A DNA stretch of 51,900 nucleotides from Coriobacteriaceae bacterium AM48-5 (lineage in GTDB: Bacteria > Actinomycetota > Coriobacteriia > Coriobacteriales > Coriobacteriaceae). Made by a program: the position numbers and the translations under genes. The DNA is taken from positions 1 to 51,900 of the forward strand of contig JAQEDJ010000012.1 of NCBI GenBank assembly GCA_027669525.1. The letters run 5' to 3'. Positions 1 through 10,352 of the stretch are shown here, piece by piece (position 1 is the first letter of the stretch; every line of letters begins with the position of its first letter). A model generated the notes under the pieces. It was given only the letters and a program-made list of their open reading frames with translations. It did no database searches and was not told where the DNA came from.

Positions 1-1
1 C

Positions 2-847
2 TATACGGGGGGCGACGTCGTTTGTCGCGTGGTTCTTGGGCACGGCGCACGAGGCAACTCTGCCTACTTTGCCACGGCGGCGACGCTCGCGTTTCGATCT
101 CAGGGAATTCCCGCGCGCTATGTCGAGGGCTATCGGGCAGCAGATGATCAGCTGGCCGCTGCTGTTGGGGCAGGCGTGGCGCTCAACTTGACGGCTGCCG
201 ATGCGCACGCGTGGACCGAGATCTACCTTGACGGTCAGGGATGGACGCCCGTGGAGGTCACCCCTGGATACTATAGCCAGACGCTCGATGCCGATAAGAT
301 TATCGATGTGGGCGAGGCATGGAGCAACGGCGCCAACGATAAGACGCTCGATGCGGGCTCGGTTGCAGGACAGGCCGAGGATAAGCATCGCGAGGATGTG
401 CCGGTAATGTATAACATCCCCGTTGTGGCCAAAGTTGGGGTCAGTTTGATCGGCACGGCGATCGCCGCCCTGCTCGCTCTGTTTGTTCGCAGGTTTGTCT
501 TGCGCGCTCGGCGCACGCGGGCTATCGAGAGCGATGAGCAGGATATATGCGTGCCGGCGCTCTACGGCTATCTTGCCCTTGTGATGAACCAAAGCGGTCT
601 CGACGCCTTTGACGAGACCAAGCCGCTCGATTGCCTGGACACCTTTGCCGCGGTGTTCCCCCAGATCGACCCGTGGGAATACCGCCGAGCGATTCAACTC
701 CATCAAGCCTATGCGTTTGGTGGGCGCCAGCTTAAGCCAAACGAGTTGCGCACGCTCCGTCGTTTTACCGAACGCCTGCATCGGAGCATGCCGGTTCCGC
801 AAACTGTTATTGAACGCTTCCGCCGCTACATGCTGCACGCGTTGTAG
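2..847 (+). CDS. Transglutaminase-like membrane protein, C-terminal part (5' end outside window)
   Basis: The reading frame is open to the left edge, so the N-terminus is missing. The first ~75 residues match the bacterial transglutaminase core: the FATAA.LAFR..GIPARYVEGY block, then DAHAWTEIYLDGQGW and PVEVTPGYY. The position that normally holds the nucleophilic Cys (G-x-C-x-x-F-A) reads G-N-S-A-Y-F-A, so Ser stands there; the His of HAW is present. About 55 residues further on is one hydrophobic segment (VVAKVGVSLIGTAIAALLALFV) followed by Arg-rich cytoplasmic sequence and a helical C-terminal domain like the tail of membrane-bound transglutaminases. The core would face outward. The next gene starts 15 bp downstream, so the two are probably cotranscribed. 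Fold assignment is confident; activity is doubtful because of the Ser. Confidence 0.75.
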   Translation, partial: YTGGDVVCRVVLGHGARGNSAYFATAATLAFRSQGIPARYVEGYRAADDQLAAAVGAGVALNLTAADAHAWTEIYLDGQGWTPVEVTPGYYSQTLDADKIIDVGEAWSNGANDKTLDAGSVAGQAEDKHREDVPVMYNIPVVAKVGVSLIGTAIAALLALFVRRFVLRARRTRAIESDEQDICVPALYGYLALVMNQSGLDAFDETKPLDCLDTFAAVFPQIDPWEYRRAIQLHQAYAFGGRQLKPNELRTLRRFTERLHRSMPVPQTVIERFRRYMLHAL

Positions 848-862
848 AGGGAGTAGGTCTAC

Positions 863-3800
863 GTGTTTTCTAAATATCCTCAACATATGGCTTCGCACAA
901 GAACGCGGCGTCGGCCAAATTAAAAGGCCCGCGGAATGCGTCCGCGCGCGTTCAGCATGCCGCTAAAAATATGTATCGCGCCAAGCCTTTGGCTGCAACG
1001 CGCGTTGTGGCAGCGGCGGTTTCGGTTGCTGCGGTCGGCGTATTTGGCGCGGTCGCCTTTGAGTTGGCTCAGAGTAATCTGAGCTTCGATCCTTCGGGGT
1101 ATATCGCTGCATACAGTCACGGTGACGCGGAGTCCGGCGAGGCGTATCGGATCAGTCCGCTCTCGACGGATGCCGAGGCAAATCTCATGACGAGGATAGC
1201 GACAGCCGGGACACGAGCGCACGTGAGCAGCAGGCGCGGCTCGATAATGCGCAGGGACAGGTAAATCTGACGGGGCAAAGCGGCACGACCGCCTACAACG
1301 TTACCGGCAGCGCCGATGGAACGGGCGTAGGAGTTGCGGGTGGTTCGGGCAGCGGCGCGGGCGGCGCTGGCGGCTCGGGCGCGGGACAGAACGTCCCCGT
1401 CATTAATGGGGGTGGAGCGTCTGGCGGCAATGCCGGCGGCGGTGCGGGTGGAAACGGTTCGGGCGGTAACGGCGGTAGTGGCGGCTCGGCCACCTCGACG
1501 GCCAATTCCTACAAGTATCTTCTTGCGGACCCCGCGCCCCAAAAGGGTGCCCCCATGGGAGACACAACGTTCTTTACGCAGTTTAACGGTGCAAATGGAT
1601 TGATCGATCCCCATGAGGTGCAGATTTCACCCATGGAGGATGCAATCTACGATGGCAGATGCTCGACGCCTGGACGCTGTTCTGCGCCATGGATGTCCAC
1701 TGGAGTGACGACAAAGGCCTCTACTATCTTGCCTGCACCAAGGACGAGTTCGCCTCGTTTCCGTATCTCCGCATCGACTCGTGGACCAATGCCGCGGGCG
1801 AGCAGAATCCGGCGCTGTGCTCGAGCCAGCCGCTCACGGTAAGCGTCTCGCTGCGCTTGTCGCAGGATACGGCGTGGACGACGCGTAACGTTACCATCCA
1901 ACCGGCGCGGTCGCGCCTGTTTGTGGTCGGCCAGCCCGATTCGATGGGCCAGCGAAGCGTGATTTGGAGCACGCTGAGCTCCAAGGAGAACCTGCTGGGT
2001 GTCAACACACAAGAAGCCTTTATGAAGCAGGCGGGCCATGTCGATTCGGGGGGCTACCTCAATGCCTTGTTGCTGGGGTGGCGCGAGAACGAGGCGGCCG
2101 TCCCGTATTTCTACACGCTGACACCCGGTCGCCATGTGGTGGTTCCCGGCGACATCGTGTCCATCGACCCCGCCTACAAGGTGCGTTTTCAGGGTTATGC
2201 TCTCGACGAGGACTATCGCTTTGACGACGACCCTACCAGCCTCAATAACTCACGCCTGCAGACGCTTGTCGATGTGGATGAGTCGGCCGTGTCGGTCGAT
2301 GGCGGGGGCGAGACGCTCAGCGTTCCGCAGGGTGTGCAGGCGGTCGACGCCTATACCGACAGTCGTCAGCGTGAAGTCTTTACGTGGCAGATCAACAATC
2401 TAGAGCTACCGTCCTCGGTGTACTACGTCAACGTCAATGCGGGCTTTCAAGTGCTCGATGCCTACCGTGTCGCGTCGGATAACCCCGTCTATGCCGCAAC
2501 GGATGAGGGTATCTTGACCTCTCGCGATGGCAAGGAGTATCTGGGCGTTCCCTACCATACGCGCGAGCTCGATGTTCCCGCCGATATTGCCCATGTCGTC
2601 ATTCCCGATCGCAATAAGCTCGATCGTATTGTTCTGCACGCGTCCCAAGAGGGCGAGTTGCCCCAGATTGACGTGAGTAAGCTGCAGGACTGTACCCTGG
2701 TCGTTGACGATGCCGCGCTGCTCGATTTTATTACCGAGCACGCGGACGAACTAGAGAATGCCTACGGCGTATACGTGTCGCCCGCGACCAACCCCAGTGT
2801 CCAACTCACGTACTCACAGGGGCTGGTGTACAACATTAATTCGCAGCTCGAAAGCGACCTGTGCTATGTGCTCGATACGGGTTCCAATATTGCCCTGGTG
2901 CAGATTTCCAACACCATCAAGAAGGGTGCCTTTGCGGGCAACACGTCGGTTGACACGCTGGTACTCATGCCGTGGTTTGACGATAAGGTGACGCTCGAGG
3001 ACGGCAGTCTTGAGGGCGGTTCCGTGCGGACCATCGTGTGCGCAACCGACGAGCAGGTCGCGTATGTCGAGCAGCATAAGGCTGCTGCCGGTGCACCCGA
3101 TGCGCGCGTGATCAAGATGAGCCTGTCTCAAGATGGGTACTTGTATTACGCCAACGCCGACAAGACGATTTTGCTGTCCGCTGCAGGCGATGAGGATGGC
3201 AACCTGTCCGCGACCTTTGACGGCACCTTGCTTACGGATGGCGGCAAGCAGCTCCAAGTAGATTCCATCGCACCGTATGCTTTCTCGGGCGATGCGGAGC
3301 TCAGGTTTGTCAATCTGGGCGAGAAGACGAGTGCCATCGGCCGTAACGCGTTTGAGAACTGCCAAAACCTTCAAGGTGTGTTTATCGGCACGCCTGATAG
3401 CATCGAGGTGGGGGCGGATGCCTTTAAGGGCTGCACGGGCCTGGGCTTTGTGGCGTCGCGTGCTAAAAAGGCTGTCTTTGCCACGACCGAGAATCCCAAT
3501 CCGGCCGGCTGCACCTGGTATGCGCCCGATGGCGAGCTGCAGGGCTACGACAGCCGCTTTGTCACTGTCGACGGCATTTACGATTTTGCTTGCGATGCCC
3601 AAAGCGACGACGCGCCCCTTCTCTACGGCTATTACGATGGCGACGAGGAAGGCAAGCCAAGCATCCTGCTCGGTGCGCCCTCGATGCTCAACGGTACGAT
3701 TGAGCTGCTGCCGAGTACGATTGAGATCTTTGGCGGCTATTCCTTGTCTGGCGCCAAGGACCTGCCTGGTGCCTTTGAGGGGACCGGAGGCGCGTGGGAT

Positions 3801-5107
3801 GTCGATTGGGCTTCGGCTCCCAAGCTGGCATATATCGATCGCTATGCCTTCAGGAATTCCGGCATCGCCGGCGACCTGAACATCGATCTTCCCGATAACG
3901 ATATCTACGTCGGCGTGTCGGCGTTCGAAGGCTGTACGAATCTTGTCTCGGCGTCTGTGCACGCGGCAACGATCGAAATCAGCGATCAGGCATTCATGGA
4001 CTGCCCGAGGCTCGCGAGTGCATCGTTTGTGGCGGATACCAATGGCGACTACGACGCAGCTACGGGTGCGGGCTCTCGAAACTACCTGGCGTCATCGGTG
4101 TTTGGCAACGATGCCAACTTTACGAACTTGACGGTCGGCGCCGGTATCGCGACGCTGGGCTATCCGTCGCCAGGTGTGGGCTTCTTCTTGGACGGCGCAA
4201 CCGATGTCCAAGAGGAGGCCAGCCGCATTCGCCTGTCGGTGCCCAGTGGCATGGAGCAGGACTATCTCAATGCATGGGTCTACGGACTCATTGGCTACGA
4301 CGACTACGACACGTATTATGGCGTTGTGGAATTTGGCATGCTCTCCGATTGGTTTATGGGGGAGGGTCCGGAGCCGACGGCCGATGCGGTTAGGGCGCAG
4401 ATGGCTCAGAACCTATTGGAGCCCGAGAATCGCCTGCGAACCATGATGGGGCTGCCGCTGGTCGAGGCTTCTACGGTAATACAGGCGGGTGGCGATGCGG
4501 CCGAGAGCCATGAATGGGAGATAGAGGACAACGGTGACGGTACTGCCACGCTGGTCTCGGCGCCGTCTGATATCGAACGGGCCGATTTAGCGAGTGTGTT
4601 GACGGGACCGACCGTAATCGACTCGAACGCCTTCTCGCACTGTTCGAACCTCACCGAGATTGCACTGTGCGATAAGGTGGTCGGCATCCAGAGCGGTGCG
4701 TTTGCGGGCTGTAGCGGCGTGACGGTGACGCTGCCTACTGGCTGTCCGCTGCCGGAGTTGCTGGGCGGGATGGAGAGCATGCCGTTCTCGTTTGGCGGCA
4801 ACGTAGTGCTCGATATCGCCGAGGCCGATCGCGAATCGCTGCTCAAGACGTGGCCTCGTCAGATGCTGGGGGTTGCTACAGACGACGAGGAGGCCGGCTA
4901 TGTCGAGAGCAAGTGGTTCGGCAACGTCAATATGGATACGTTTGAGTCGCCGACGTTCGATGTGCTCAATAAGGCCGTAAATGAGCCCATCATGGAGTGC
5001 GAGAATCGCTTGCGCTCGCTGATGGGCATGGAGGCATAAGCGATATCGGCGAGCTCGGCGACCCCATTGATATCAATAAGTATCCGCAGTATTGGATTGC
5101 CGGCTAG
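863..5107 (+). CDS. Giant BspA-like leucine-rich-repeat surface protein (three frameshifts as read)
   Basis: Corrected length about 1415 aa. The GTG start at 863 has GAGGGAG ten bases upstream. Residues ~43-67 form a signal peptide or anchor ([21 protein letters not shown]). A ~70-residue Gly/Ser/Asn-rich linker follows (about 1320-1500). The long C-terminal part carries BspA-type LRR_5 units such as [40 protein letters not shown] and [13 protein letters not shown]. Two copies of an NRLR(T/S)(M/L)MG(L/M) motif lie at ~4432 and ~5008. No LPxTG-type anchor is seen. As read the gene is split by lost G residues at 1189, 1654-1655 and 5033-5034; restoring them gives one frame ending in ..[10 protein letters not shown]. 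The first two junctions join naturally ([11 protein letters not shown] and AIYDG-QMLDAW). BspA-like proteins are typically adhesins or host-binding proteins; that role is inferred. Confidence 0.7.
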
Positions 5108-5841
5108 GCAGGTTATGAGACGAGGCGGCCCAGTCGATGGGGCTGCTGCCGTTTTGCTCGAGCAACTCGTTGGCAGTGGAGAAGGGGCGCGACCCCATAA
5201 AAGCGGGAAGTTCTGCCGTGGCGCGATTTGCCGAAAGCGGCGAGGGGTGCGTAGAGGCTAAACAGAACTTGCTGCTTTCCCTGCCCGCGCCGGTCGCGGC
5301 GAGCTTGCCCTCGACCATCTGCTGGGCAAAGCGGCCCCATGCCAAAAAAGACGACCGGCTGGGGCAGCTGGCAGCAGCGCTCGATAACGTAGTCGGTGAG
5401 CGTGTTCCAGCCCAGCTTGGCGTGCGAGTTTGCGGCATGCTCGCGTACGGTGAGCGTCGTGTTGAGGAGTAGGACGCCCTGCTGCGCCCAAGGGGTTAGG
5501 TCTCCCGTGGCGGGAACGGGGCAGCCCAGATCGGCTTTGAGCTCCTTGTAGATGTTGCGCAGGCTCGGCGGCAACTTGGTTTGCGTCGCAGGCACCGAGA
5601 ACGACAGACCCATGGCCTGGTTGGGTCCGTGATAGGGGTCTTGGCCCAAGATGACTACCTTGACCAGGTCGGCCGGTGTGTAGGCGAGGGCATTGAGGAT
5701 ATCGTCTTGTGCCGGGTAGATGGTCTGCTCGGCACGCAGAAGGGCGATGCACTCGAGCAGCTGGTTCGTAGCGTTACATACCGGCTGCGGCGCATCGCCC
5801 AACCAAGTTGCTATGTTGCGGTCGCGAGTTGCAGCGTCCAT
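5073..5841 (-). CDS. ung: Uracil-DNA glycosylase, family 1 (one frameshift as read)
   Basis: Removes uracil from DNA in base-excision repair. The family-1 motif [18 protein letters not shown], with the water-activating Asp, lies at residues ~65-82. The C-terminal motif HPSPLSA, with the catalytic His, is in another frame after a break in the A-run 5344-5349: six A are present, and five would restore [11 protein letters not shown]. The corrected protein is ~255 aa, near the usual 220-240 with a short tail. The start at 5841 is preceded by AAAGGAG at the right distance. Its 3' end overlaps the corrected end of the convergent surface-protein gene by about 35 bp. This is the only break here that is a base gain. 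Identity is secure. Confidence 0.93.
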
Positions 5842-5926
5842 GGAACTCCTTTAGGCAGATGCTTTGTCGGCATCTATTGTAAAGGCGTCAGAGACCTTTA
5901 TGCCGCGGCTGTATGAGGAGTGGGGT

Positions 5927-6828
5927 CTACGAGACGTGCTCGGGCGCTGCCGCCATATGAGCATGCCCATGTGCGCGAAGGCGCGGAAGCTCGGCAGTTG
6001 CCACCATGACGCCGGTGAGGATGAGGCAGCGCCAAGGAAAGCGATGGGGCTCAGGACCTCGCCGACCAGGAAAAACGAGAAGACGGCGGAGCAGACCGGC
6101 TCGAGCGAGAAGGCGAAGCCAGTGGTTTCGGCAGGTACGTGGGGCTGCACGAGCGTCTGGGTGATAAAGCCGTAGGCAGAGCAGATGAGTGCGAGCGCAA
6201 CGATAACGACGATCTCGCTCGGCGTGCTGGGAAGCGTGAAGCCGCCAAAGGTAAATGCGGCGATACCCGAGAACAAGCCGCCGAAGCCCAGCTGCCAAAC
6301 GCCCAGAGCCAGCGGATCGACTTCTTCGACAAAGCGCTTGGCGATGATAATGTGGCCGGCATAGATAAAGGCCGAGAGCAGCATGATGATCGCGCCGGGA
6401 TTCAGGCTGGTAAAGTCGGCGCCCGAGAGCAGCAACATGCCGCAGGTGACGATGGCGGTGCCGATGAGCACCTTGCGCTCGGGAGCGCGACGCAGCAGGG
6501 CCGCGTTGGCAAACGGCACGATTACGACCGTCAGGCTCTGCAAAAAGCCGGCGGTGGAGGCGGAGGTGAGGCTGGAGCCCAGGCACATGCAGGTGATCTC
6601 GGTTGCCATGATGGCGCCGATGATGGCGGCGCGGACCATCAGGTCACGGTTGATGCGCACCGCGTGCTTGTGGAAGAGCAGCAGGCAGGCCGCAAAGGCG
6701 ATGATGCAGCGCAGCGCGACGATGCTCGTGGCGTTCATGCTGTCCATGCCGATCTTCATGAGGGGGTACGAAAAGCCCCATGCGACGGGAACGGAAAATG
6801 AGAGCGCGATTGCTTTTTTGCGATCCAT
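5927..6828 (-). CDS. EamA/DMT-family transporter (one frameshift as read)
   Basis: About 300 aa with ten hydrophobic segments in two EamA repeats. The first begins at SFSVPVAWGFSYPLMKIGM; the second is around NPGAIIMLLSAFIYAGHIIIAKRF. Proteins of this superfamily export small metabolites, often amino acids; the substrate cannot be read from sequence. A break at the GG run 6025-6026 (GGG expected) hides the true end: restoring a base gives SPIAFLGAALILTGVMVATAELPRL and a stop at 5927. The gene is divergent from a LysR-type regulator beginning at 6987, a common regulator-exporter arrangement that is repeated with paralogues at 46.8-48.7 kb. Confidence 0.85.
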
Positions 6829-6908
6829 GGGACTCCTTTTGTTACAGAACGGTTTCGCAAAAAGGATTCTGCTCCCAGATGTGGATGTAGTAAAGCGAAT
6901 GTATCTTC

Positions 6909-6927
6909 AGTATGATTAAGAAATACT
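6909..6927. promoter_or_regulatory. Candidate LysR-type operator between divergent genes
   Basis: AGTAT, nine bases, then ATACT forms an inverted repeat in the intergenic space between the EamA gene (start 6828) and the LysR gene (start 6987). The size and AT-rich centre resemble the T-N11-A boxes bound by LysR-type regulators. The surrounding sequence is markedly AT-rich. No direct evidence of binding. Confidence 0.35.
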
Positions 6928-6986
6928 AATGTTGCTAGAAAAAGCGCTGGCAAAACGTTTTACGGCTACATCGATGTGGAGGCACG

Positions 6987-7853
6987 ATGGCATCGCGATA
7001 TCAGATTGTATGTATGGTGGTCGATTGCGGCAGTCTGAAGGGCGCGGCCGACGAGCTGGGCTATACGCAAAGCGCGGTGAGCCAGGCCGTCAAGGCGCTC
7101 GAGCGCGAGCTGGGCACCACGATTATCGAGCGCGGTAAGCAGGGCGTATCGCTTACGCGCGACGGCAAACAGTATCTGCCGTATCTGCGCCAGATTGTAA
7201 CTGCCGAGGCCGAGCTTGAGGGCAAGCGTCAGGAGTTGCTGGGGCTTTCGTCGACTGACATTCGCATTGCGACGTTTACCAACGTGAGTCGTACCGTGCT
7301 GCCGCGCGTGATCCGCGACTTTGGGGCCCTGCACCCGGGCGTTCACTTTACGCTCAAGCAGGGCGATTACACGCGCAATGCCCAGTGGGTGCACGATGGC
7401 ATGGTCGACTTTTGCTTTACAGCGCGTGGATTTACCGAGGGGCTCGAGAAACGCGTGGTCTATCACGACGAGCTGGTGGCGCTGTTGCCAGCCGTCCATC
7501 CACTGGCGGCAAAGGAAAAGGTGACGCTTGCCGACCTGGCGTCCGAACCGTTTGTGCTGCTGGATGAGGGCGAACAGAGTCTGGTGCTCGATGCGTTTGC
7601 CGCGCACGGGCTATCGCCGCATGTGACGAGTGAGGTCACCGATGACTACACCATTATGGCGATGGTGGAGGAGGGCCTCGGTGTGAGCATGCTCTACCGC
7701 CGTACCGTCGAGGGCATGCGGGCCGATATTTGTGTGCGCCCCATCGTGCATGCTCCCTCGCGCGACGTCGTGGCGGCTTGGCGCAGCTGGGACACCATGC
7801 CTATCGCCACGAGGCGCTTTATCGACTATATGAGCTCGCATATTGTCAATTAA
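6987..7853 (+). CDS. LysR-family transcriptional regulator
   Basis: 288 aa, intact. An N-terminal winged helix-turn-helix (CGSLKGAADELGYTQSAVSQAVKALERELG, residues ~11-40) is followed by a periplasmic-binding-protein-like effector domain from ~90. The C-terminal part contains DDYTIMAMVEEGLGVSMLYRR, almost the same as DDYAIMAMVEDGLGVSILP in the LysR protein at 47867. It lies divergent from an EamA transporter and probably controls it together with its own synthesis. The effector is unknown. A MATE gene converges on its 3' end with only 27 bp between. Confidence 0.9.
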   Translation: MASRYQIVCMVVDCGSLKGAADELGYTQSAVSQAVKALERELGTTIIERGKQGVSLTRDGKQYLPYLRQIVTAEAELEGKRQELLGLSSTDIRIATFTNVSRTVLPRVIRDFGALHPGVHFTLKQGDYTRNAQWVHDGMVDFCFTARGFTEGLEKRVVYHDELVALLPAVHPLAAKEKVTLADLASEPFVLLDEGEQSLVLDAFAAHGLSPHVTSEVTDDYTIMAMVEEGLGVSMLYRRTVEGMRADICVRPIVHAPSRDVVAAWRSWDTMPIATRRFIDYMSSHIVN

Positions 7854-7880
7854 TGACTGGCGTGGCGTTGAGTGTGGTGA

Positions 7881-9263
7881 TTAGCGGGCTGTCGCTTTGG
7901 CTTGCGCCAGACGGTAGGTGCGTGCCGGATGGCAGAGCAATACCGCCACGACCATAAAGAACGCTGTGGTGCCCAGGCTGATGGGATAGACCATCACGAT
8001 GTTCGCAAAGGTGCGGAAGTTCGGGAACACACAGAAGACCCAATAGAAGCGGATGCCGCAGACGCAGATCATGGTGATGAGGGCGGGCATAAGCGAGATG
8101 CCAAATCCGCGCAGGTAGCCGGACATGTTTTCGTAGAACATGCTAAAGGCGTATGCCGGGAAGATCGAGCACACGCGGATATAGCCGATCGAGACGATGT
8201 TGGGGTCGCTGTTGAACAGCGCCAGGATCTCGCGCCCCAGACCGACGATGATGACGATGGTGGTGAGTGCAACGATGCCGCCTTCGACCAGGCAGACCTT
8301 GAGCGTCTTGGTGCAGCGGTCGATCTGGCGCGCGCCGTGGTTTTGTCCCACAAAGGTAGTGCAAGCCTGACTAAAGCTGTTGAGCAGGTTGTAACACACA
8401 TACTCCAGGCTCATGGCAGCGCTGGATGCCGCCATGACCTCGGTGCCCAAGCTGTTGATGGCGGACTGGATGATGATGTTAGCGACGGCAAAGACGGCGC
8501 TTTGGATGCCGGCGGGCAGGCCGATCTTAACGATGCGCTTGAGGGCGACGGGGTCTAAGCCTAAGTCGCGTGGGGTGACGCGGACGACGGAGTCGGTCTT
8601 GAGCAGGTGGACAAAGAGCGTGCCGGCGCTGACGGTGTAGGCGATGGCGGTGGCGATGGCGACGCCCGCGACGCCCCAGTGGAGCACAGGGACAAAGATA
8701 AGGTCCAGTCCAATGTTGAGGACGGTGGACACGGCAAGCGCCTGTAGCGGCATGCGGGTGATGCCGACGGAGCGGAAGATCGCGGCCTCAAAGTTGTAGA
8801 GCAAGATCGAGGGCATGCTGAGCAAAAAGACGCGTAGGTAGAGCGAAGCGAGCGGCATGGTTTCGGCGGGAACGTTGAGCGCGGCGAGCATGGGCTCGGC
8901 AAAGATCTCGCCCAGCGCGATGACGACAAAGCCCACGAGCGCCATTAAAATCGAGGTATGGACGGCGCGTTTGACCATGTTCTGATCGTTGCGGCCGATA
9001 GCGTTGGCGATGACCACGTTGGAGCCAAGCGACAGGCCAATAAACAGGTTGAGCATAAGACTGGTAAGCGGAACGTTGGAGCCGACCGCTGCCATGGCGA
9101 GGGTTCCCTGGTCGCCCGAGAAATTACCGATGATGACCGTGGCGATGAGGTTCGACAGCTGCTCCAAGATGCTCGTGGCGGCCACGGGGAAGGCGAACAG
9201 GGGAATATTGCGCCACAGCGAGCCGGTGGTCATGTCAATGTGCTTAGATGCGGTGTCTGCCAT
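7881..9263 (-). CDS. MATE-family multidrug/metabolite exporter
   Basis: 460 aa, intact, with twelve predicted transmembrane segments in two MatE repeats. It begins MTTGSLWRNIPLFAFPVAATSILEQLSNLIATVIIG, with the second repeat from ~GLPAGIQSAVFAVANIIIQSAI. MATE proteins are cation-coupled antiporters that expel organic cations, drugs or metabolites; the substrate here is not predictable. The sequence is closest to the NorM/DinF-like MATE proteins of Gram-positive gut bacteria. No operon partner: the neighbours point the other way on both sides. Confidence 0.9.
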   Translation of the reverse strand: MADTASKHIDMTTGSLWRNIPLFAFPVAATSILEQLSNLIATVIIGNFSGDQGTLAMAAVGSNVPLTSLMLNLFIGLSLGSNVVIANAIGRNDQNMVKRAVHTSILMALVGFVVIALGEIFAEPMLAALNVPAETMPLASLYLRVFLLSMPSILLYNFEAAIFRSVGITRMPLQALAVSTVLNIGLDLIFVPVLHWGVAGVAIATAIAYTVSAGTLFVHLLKTDSVVRVTPRDLGLDPVALKRIVKIGLPAGIQSAVFAVANIIIQSAINSLGTEVMAASSAAMSLEYVCYNLLNSFSQACTTFVGQNHGARQIDRCTKTLKVCLVEGGIVALTTIVIIVGLGREILALFNSDPNIVSIGYIRVCSIFPAYAFSMFYENMSGYLRGFGISLMPALITMICVCGIRFYWVFCVFPNFRTFANIVMVYPISLGTTAFFMVVAVLLCHPARTYRLAQAKATAR

Positions 9264-9327
9264 ACGCTCTCAATCTCTAACATGCTCATTCGTGCTTATT
9301 AGCGCAGACGATGATACTCCTAATCGA

Positions 9328-9358
9328 CTAGTCATTTAAGAACGTCCCCAATGACTAG
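9328..9358. repeat. Intergenic palindrome with GGGGACG-type centre
   Basis: CTAGTCATT (9328-9336) and AATGACTAG (9350-9358) are perfect 9-bp arms. On the minus strand the centre begins GGGGACGTTCTT. It lies between the divergent MATE and rlmA genes. It looks like a member of the same family as the palindromes at 10229, 15104, 18830, 20054 and 20704, with different arms and a variant centre. Confidence 0.55.
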
Positions 9359-9414
9359 GTGGGGAAGGCGTGCGACAATGGTGGGCGTTGTGTTGTCCGC
9401 GCTAAGGAGTTGCC

Positions 9415-10227
9415 ATGTTGTTGTGTCCCGTTTGCCATGAGCCGTTGGTGGACGACGAGCGCGGTGCTGCATGCGCGGGCGGACATCGGTTTGACCGTGC
9501 GCGCGAGGGCTATCTGTATCTGCTGCGCTCGTCCAAGAGCGGCGACTCCATGGGCGATCCCAAGTCGCAGGCGCGCAGCCGTCGTGACTTTCTGAACCGC
9601 GGTTACTATGCGCCGTTGCGCGATGCGATGGTCGAGCTGGTGCGCGCGCGGGCGGCAGAGCACGGGGTGTCTACGGACAAGCAGCTGACCTTGCTCGATA
9701 TTTGCTGTGGCGAGGGCTATTACACCAGCGCTATGGGCGCGGTGCCGGGTGCGGATGTTTACGGGTTCGATTTGGGCAAAGAGATGGTGCGCCTGGCTGC
9801 CAAGCGCGGCGATGCGACCTACTTCGTGGCCAACATGAAGGACATCCCCGTGGCTGATGGCGCTTTCGATATGGTGACCGAGCTTTTTGCCCCCTTTAAC
9901 GAGCGCGAGTTTGCCCGCGTGCTGGCACCCGAGGGCTCGCTCTACACCGTGGTGCCGGGTGCGCGGCATCTGTTTGGGCTCAAGGAGGTGCTCTACGACA
10001 CGCCGTATCTCAACGACGAGAAGTTGCCGCAGACAACCGAGCTCGAGTTGGTTGGCACGAAACGGGTGTCTGCGAACATTACGCTCCAGACGCAGGCCGA
10101 TATCGAGGCGGTGTTTCAGATGACGCCGTACTACTACCGCACGCGCCCTGCCGACAAAGAGCGCCTGGCAAACCTGGACACCCTTCAGACCGATATCGAC
10201 TTCATCATCGCCGAGTACCGCCACTAA
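9415..10227 (+). CDS. rlmA: 23S rRNA (guanine-N1)-methyltransferase RlmA
   Basis: 270 aa, intact; AAGGAG lies just upstream of the ATG. The N-terminal zinc ribbon is visible as CPVC (residues 4-7) with a second half C-x3-H near residues 20-24, as in RlmA/TlrB. A Rossmann SAM-binding domain follows: LLDICCGEGYYT (~92-103), VYGFDLGKEM and a motif-IV-like ELFAPFN. RlmA(I) methylates G745 and RlmA(II) G748 of 23S rRNA near the macrolide tunnel. Gram-positive members are usually the G748 type, which in some organisms affects tylosin susceptibility. Which position is modified here is not resolved. Confidence 0.88.
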   Translation: MLLCPVCHEPLVDDERGAACAGGHRFDRAREGYLYLLRSSKSGDSMGDPKSQARSRRDFLNRGYYAPLRDAMVELVRARAAEHGVSTDKQLTLLDICCGEGYYTSAMGAVPGADVYGFDLGKEMVRLAAKRGDATYFVANMKDIPVADGAFDMVTELFAPFNEREFARVLAPEGSLYTVVPGARHLFGLKEVLYDTPYLNDEKLPQTTELELVGTKRVSANITLQTQADIEAVFQMTPYYYRTRPADKERLANLDTLQTDIDFIIAEYRH

Positions 10228-10228
10228 C

Positions 10229-10259
10229 CTACCAAAAAGGGACAGGTTTATTTTGGCAG
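10229..10259. repeat. Intergenic palindrome with AGGGACAG centre
   Basis: CCAAAA (10232-10237) and TTTTGG (10251-10256), extendable to CCT..AGG with one mismatch, flank AGGGACAGGTTTA. It sits two bases after the rlmA stop codon. It is one of six such elements in the window: variable arms around a GGGACAG-like centre. Confidence 0.5.
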
Positions 10260-10278
10260 GTTTTATCTGGGCAAATGC

Positions 10279-10318
10279 AAAGGGCCGACCGCGGAGATGT
10301 GCGATCGGCCCTTTTTAG
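10279..10318. terminator. Bidirectional rho-independent terminator
   Basis: AAAGGGCCGA (10279-10288) pairs with TCGGCCCTTT (10305-10314) and is followed by a T-run on the plus strand and preceded by A residues. It lies between the convergent rlmA and the membrane-protein gene ending at 10353, so it can serve both. Confidence 0.8.
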
Positions 10319-10352
10319 TTGCTTGGCTGCAGAGGCTATGAGAAGCGAGCGC

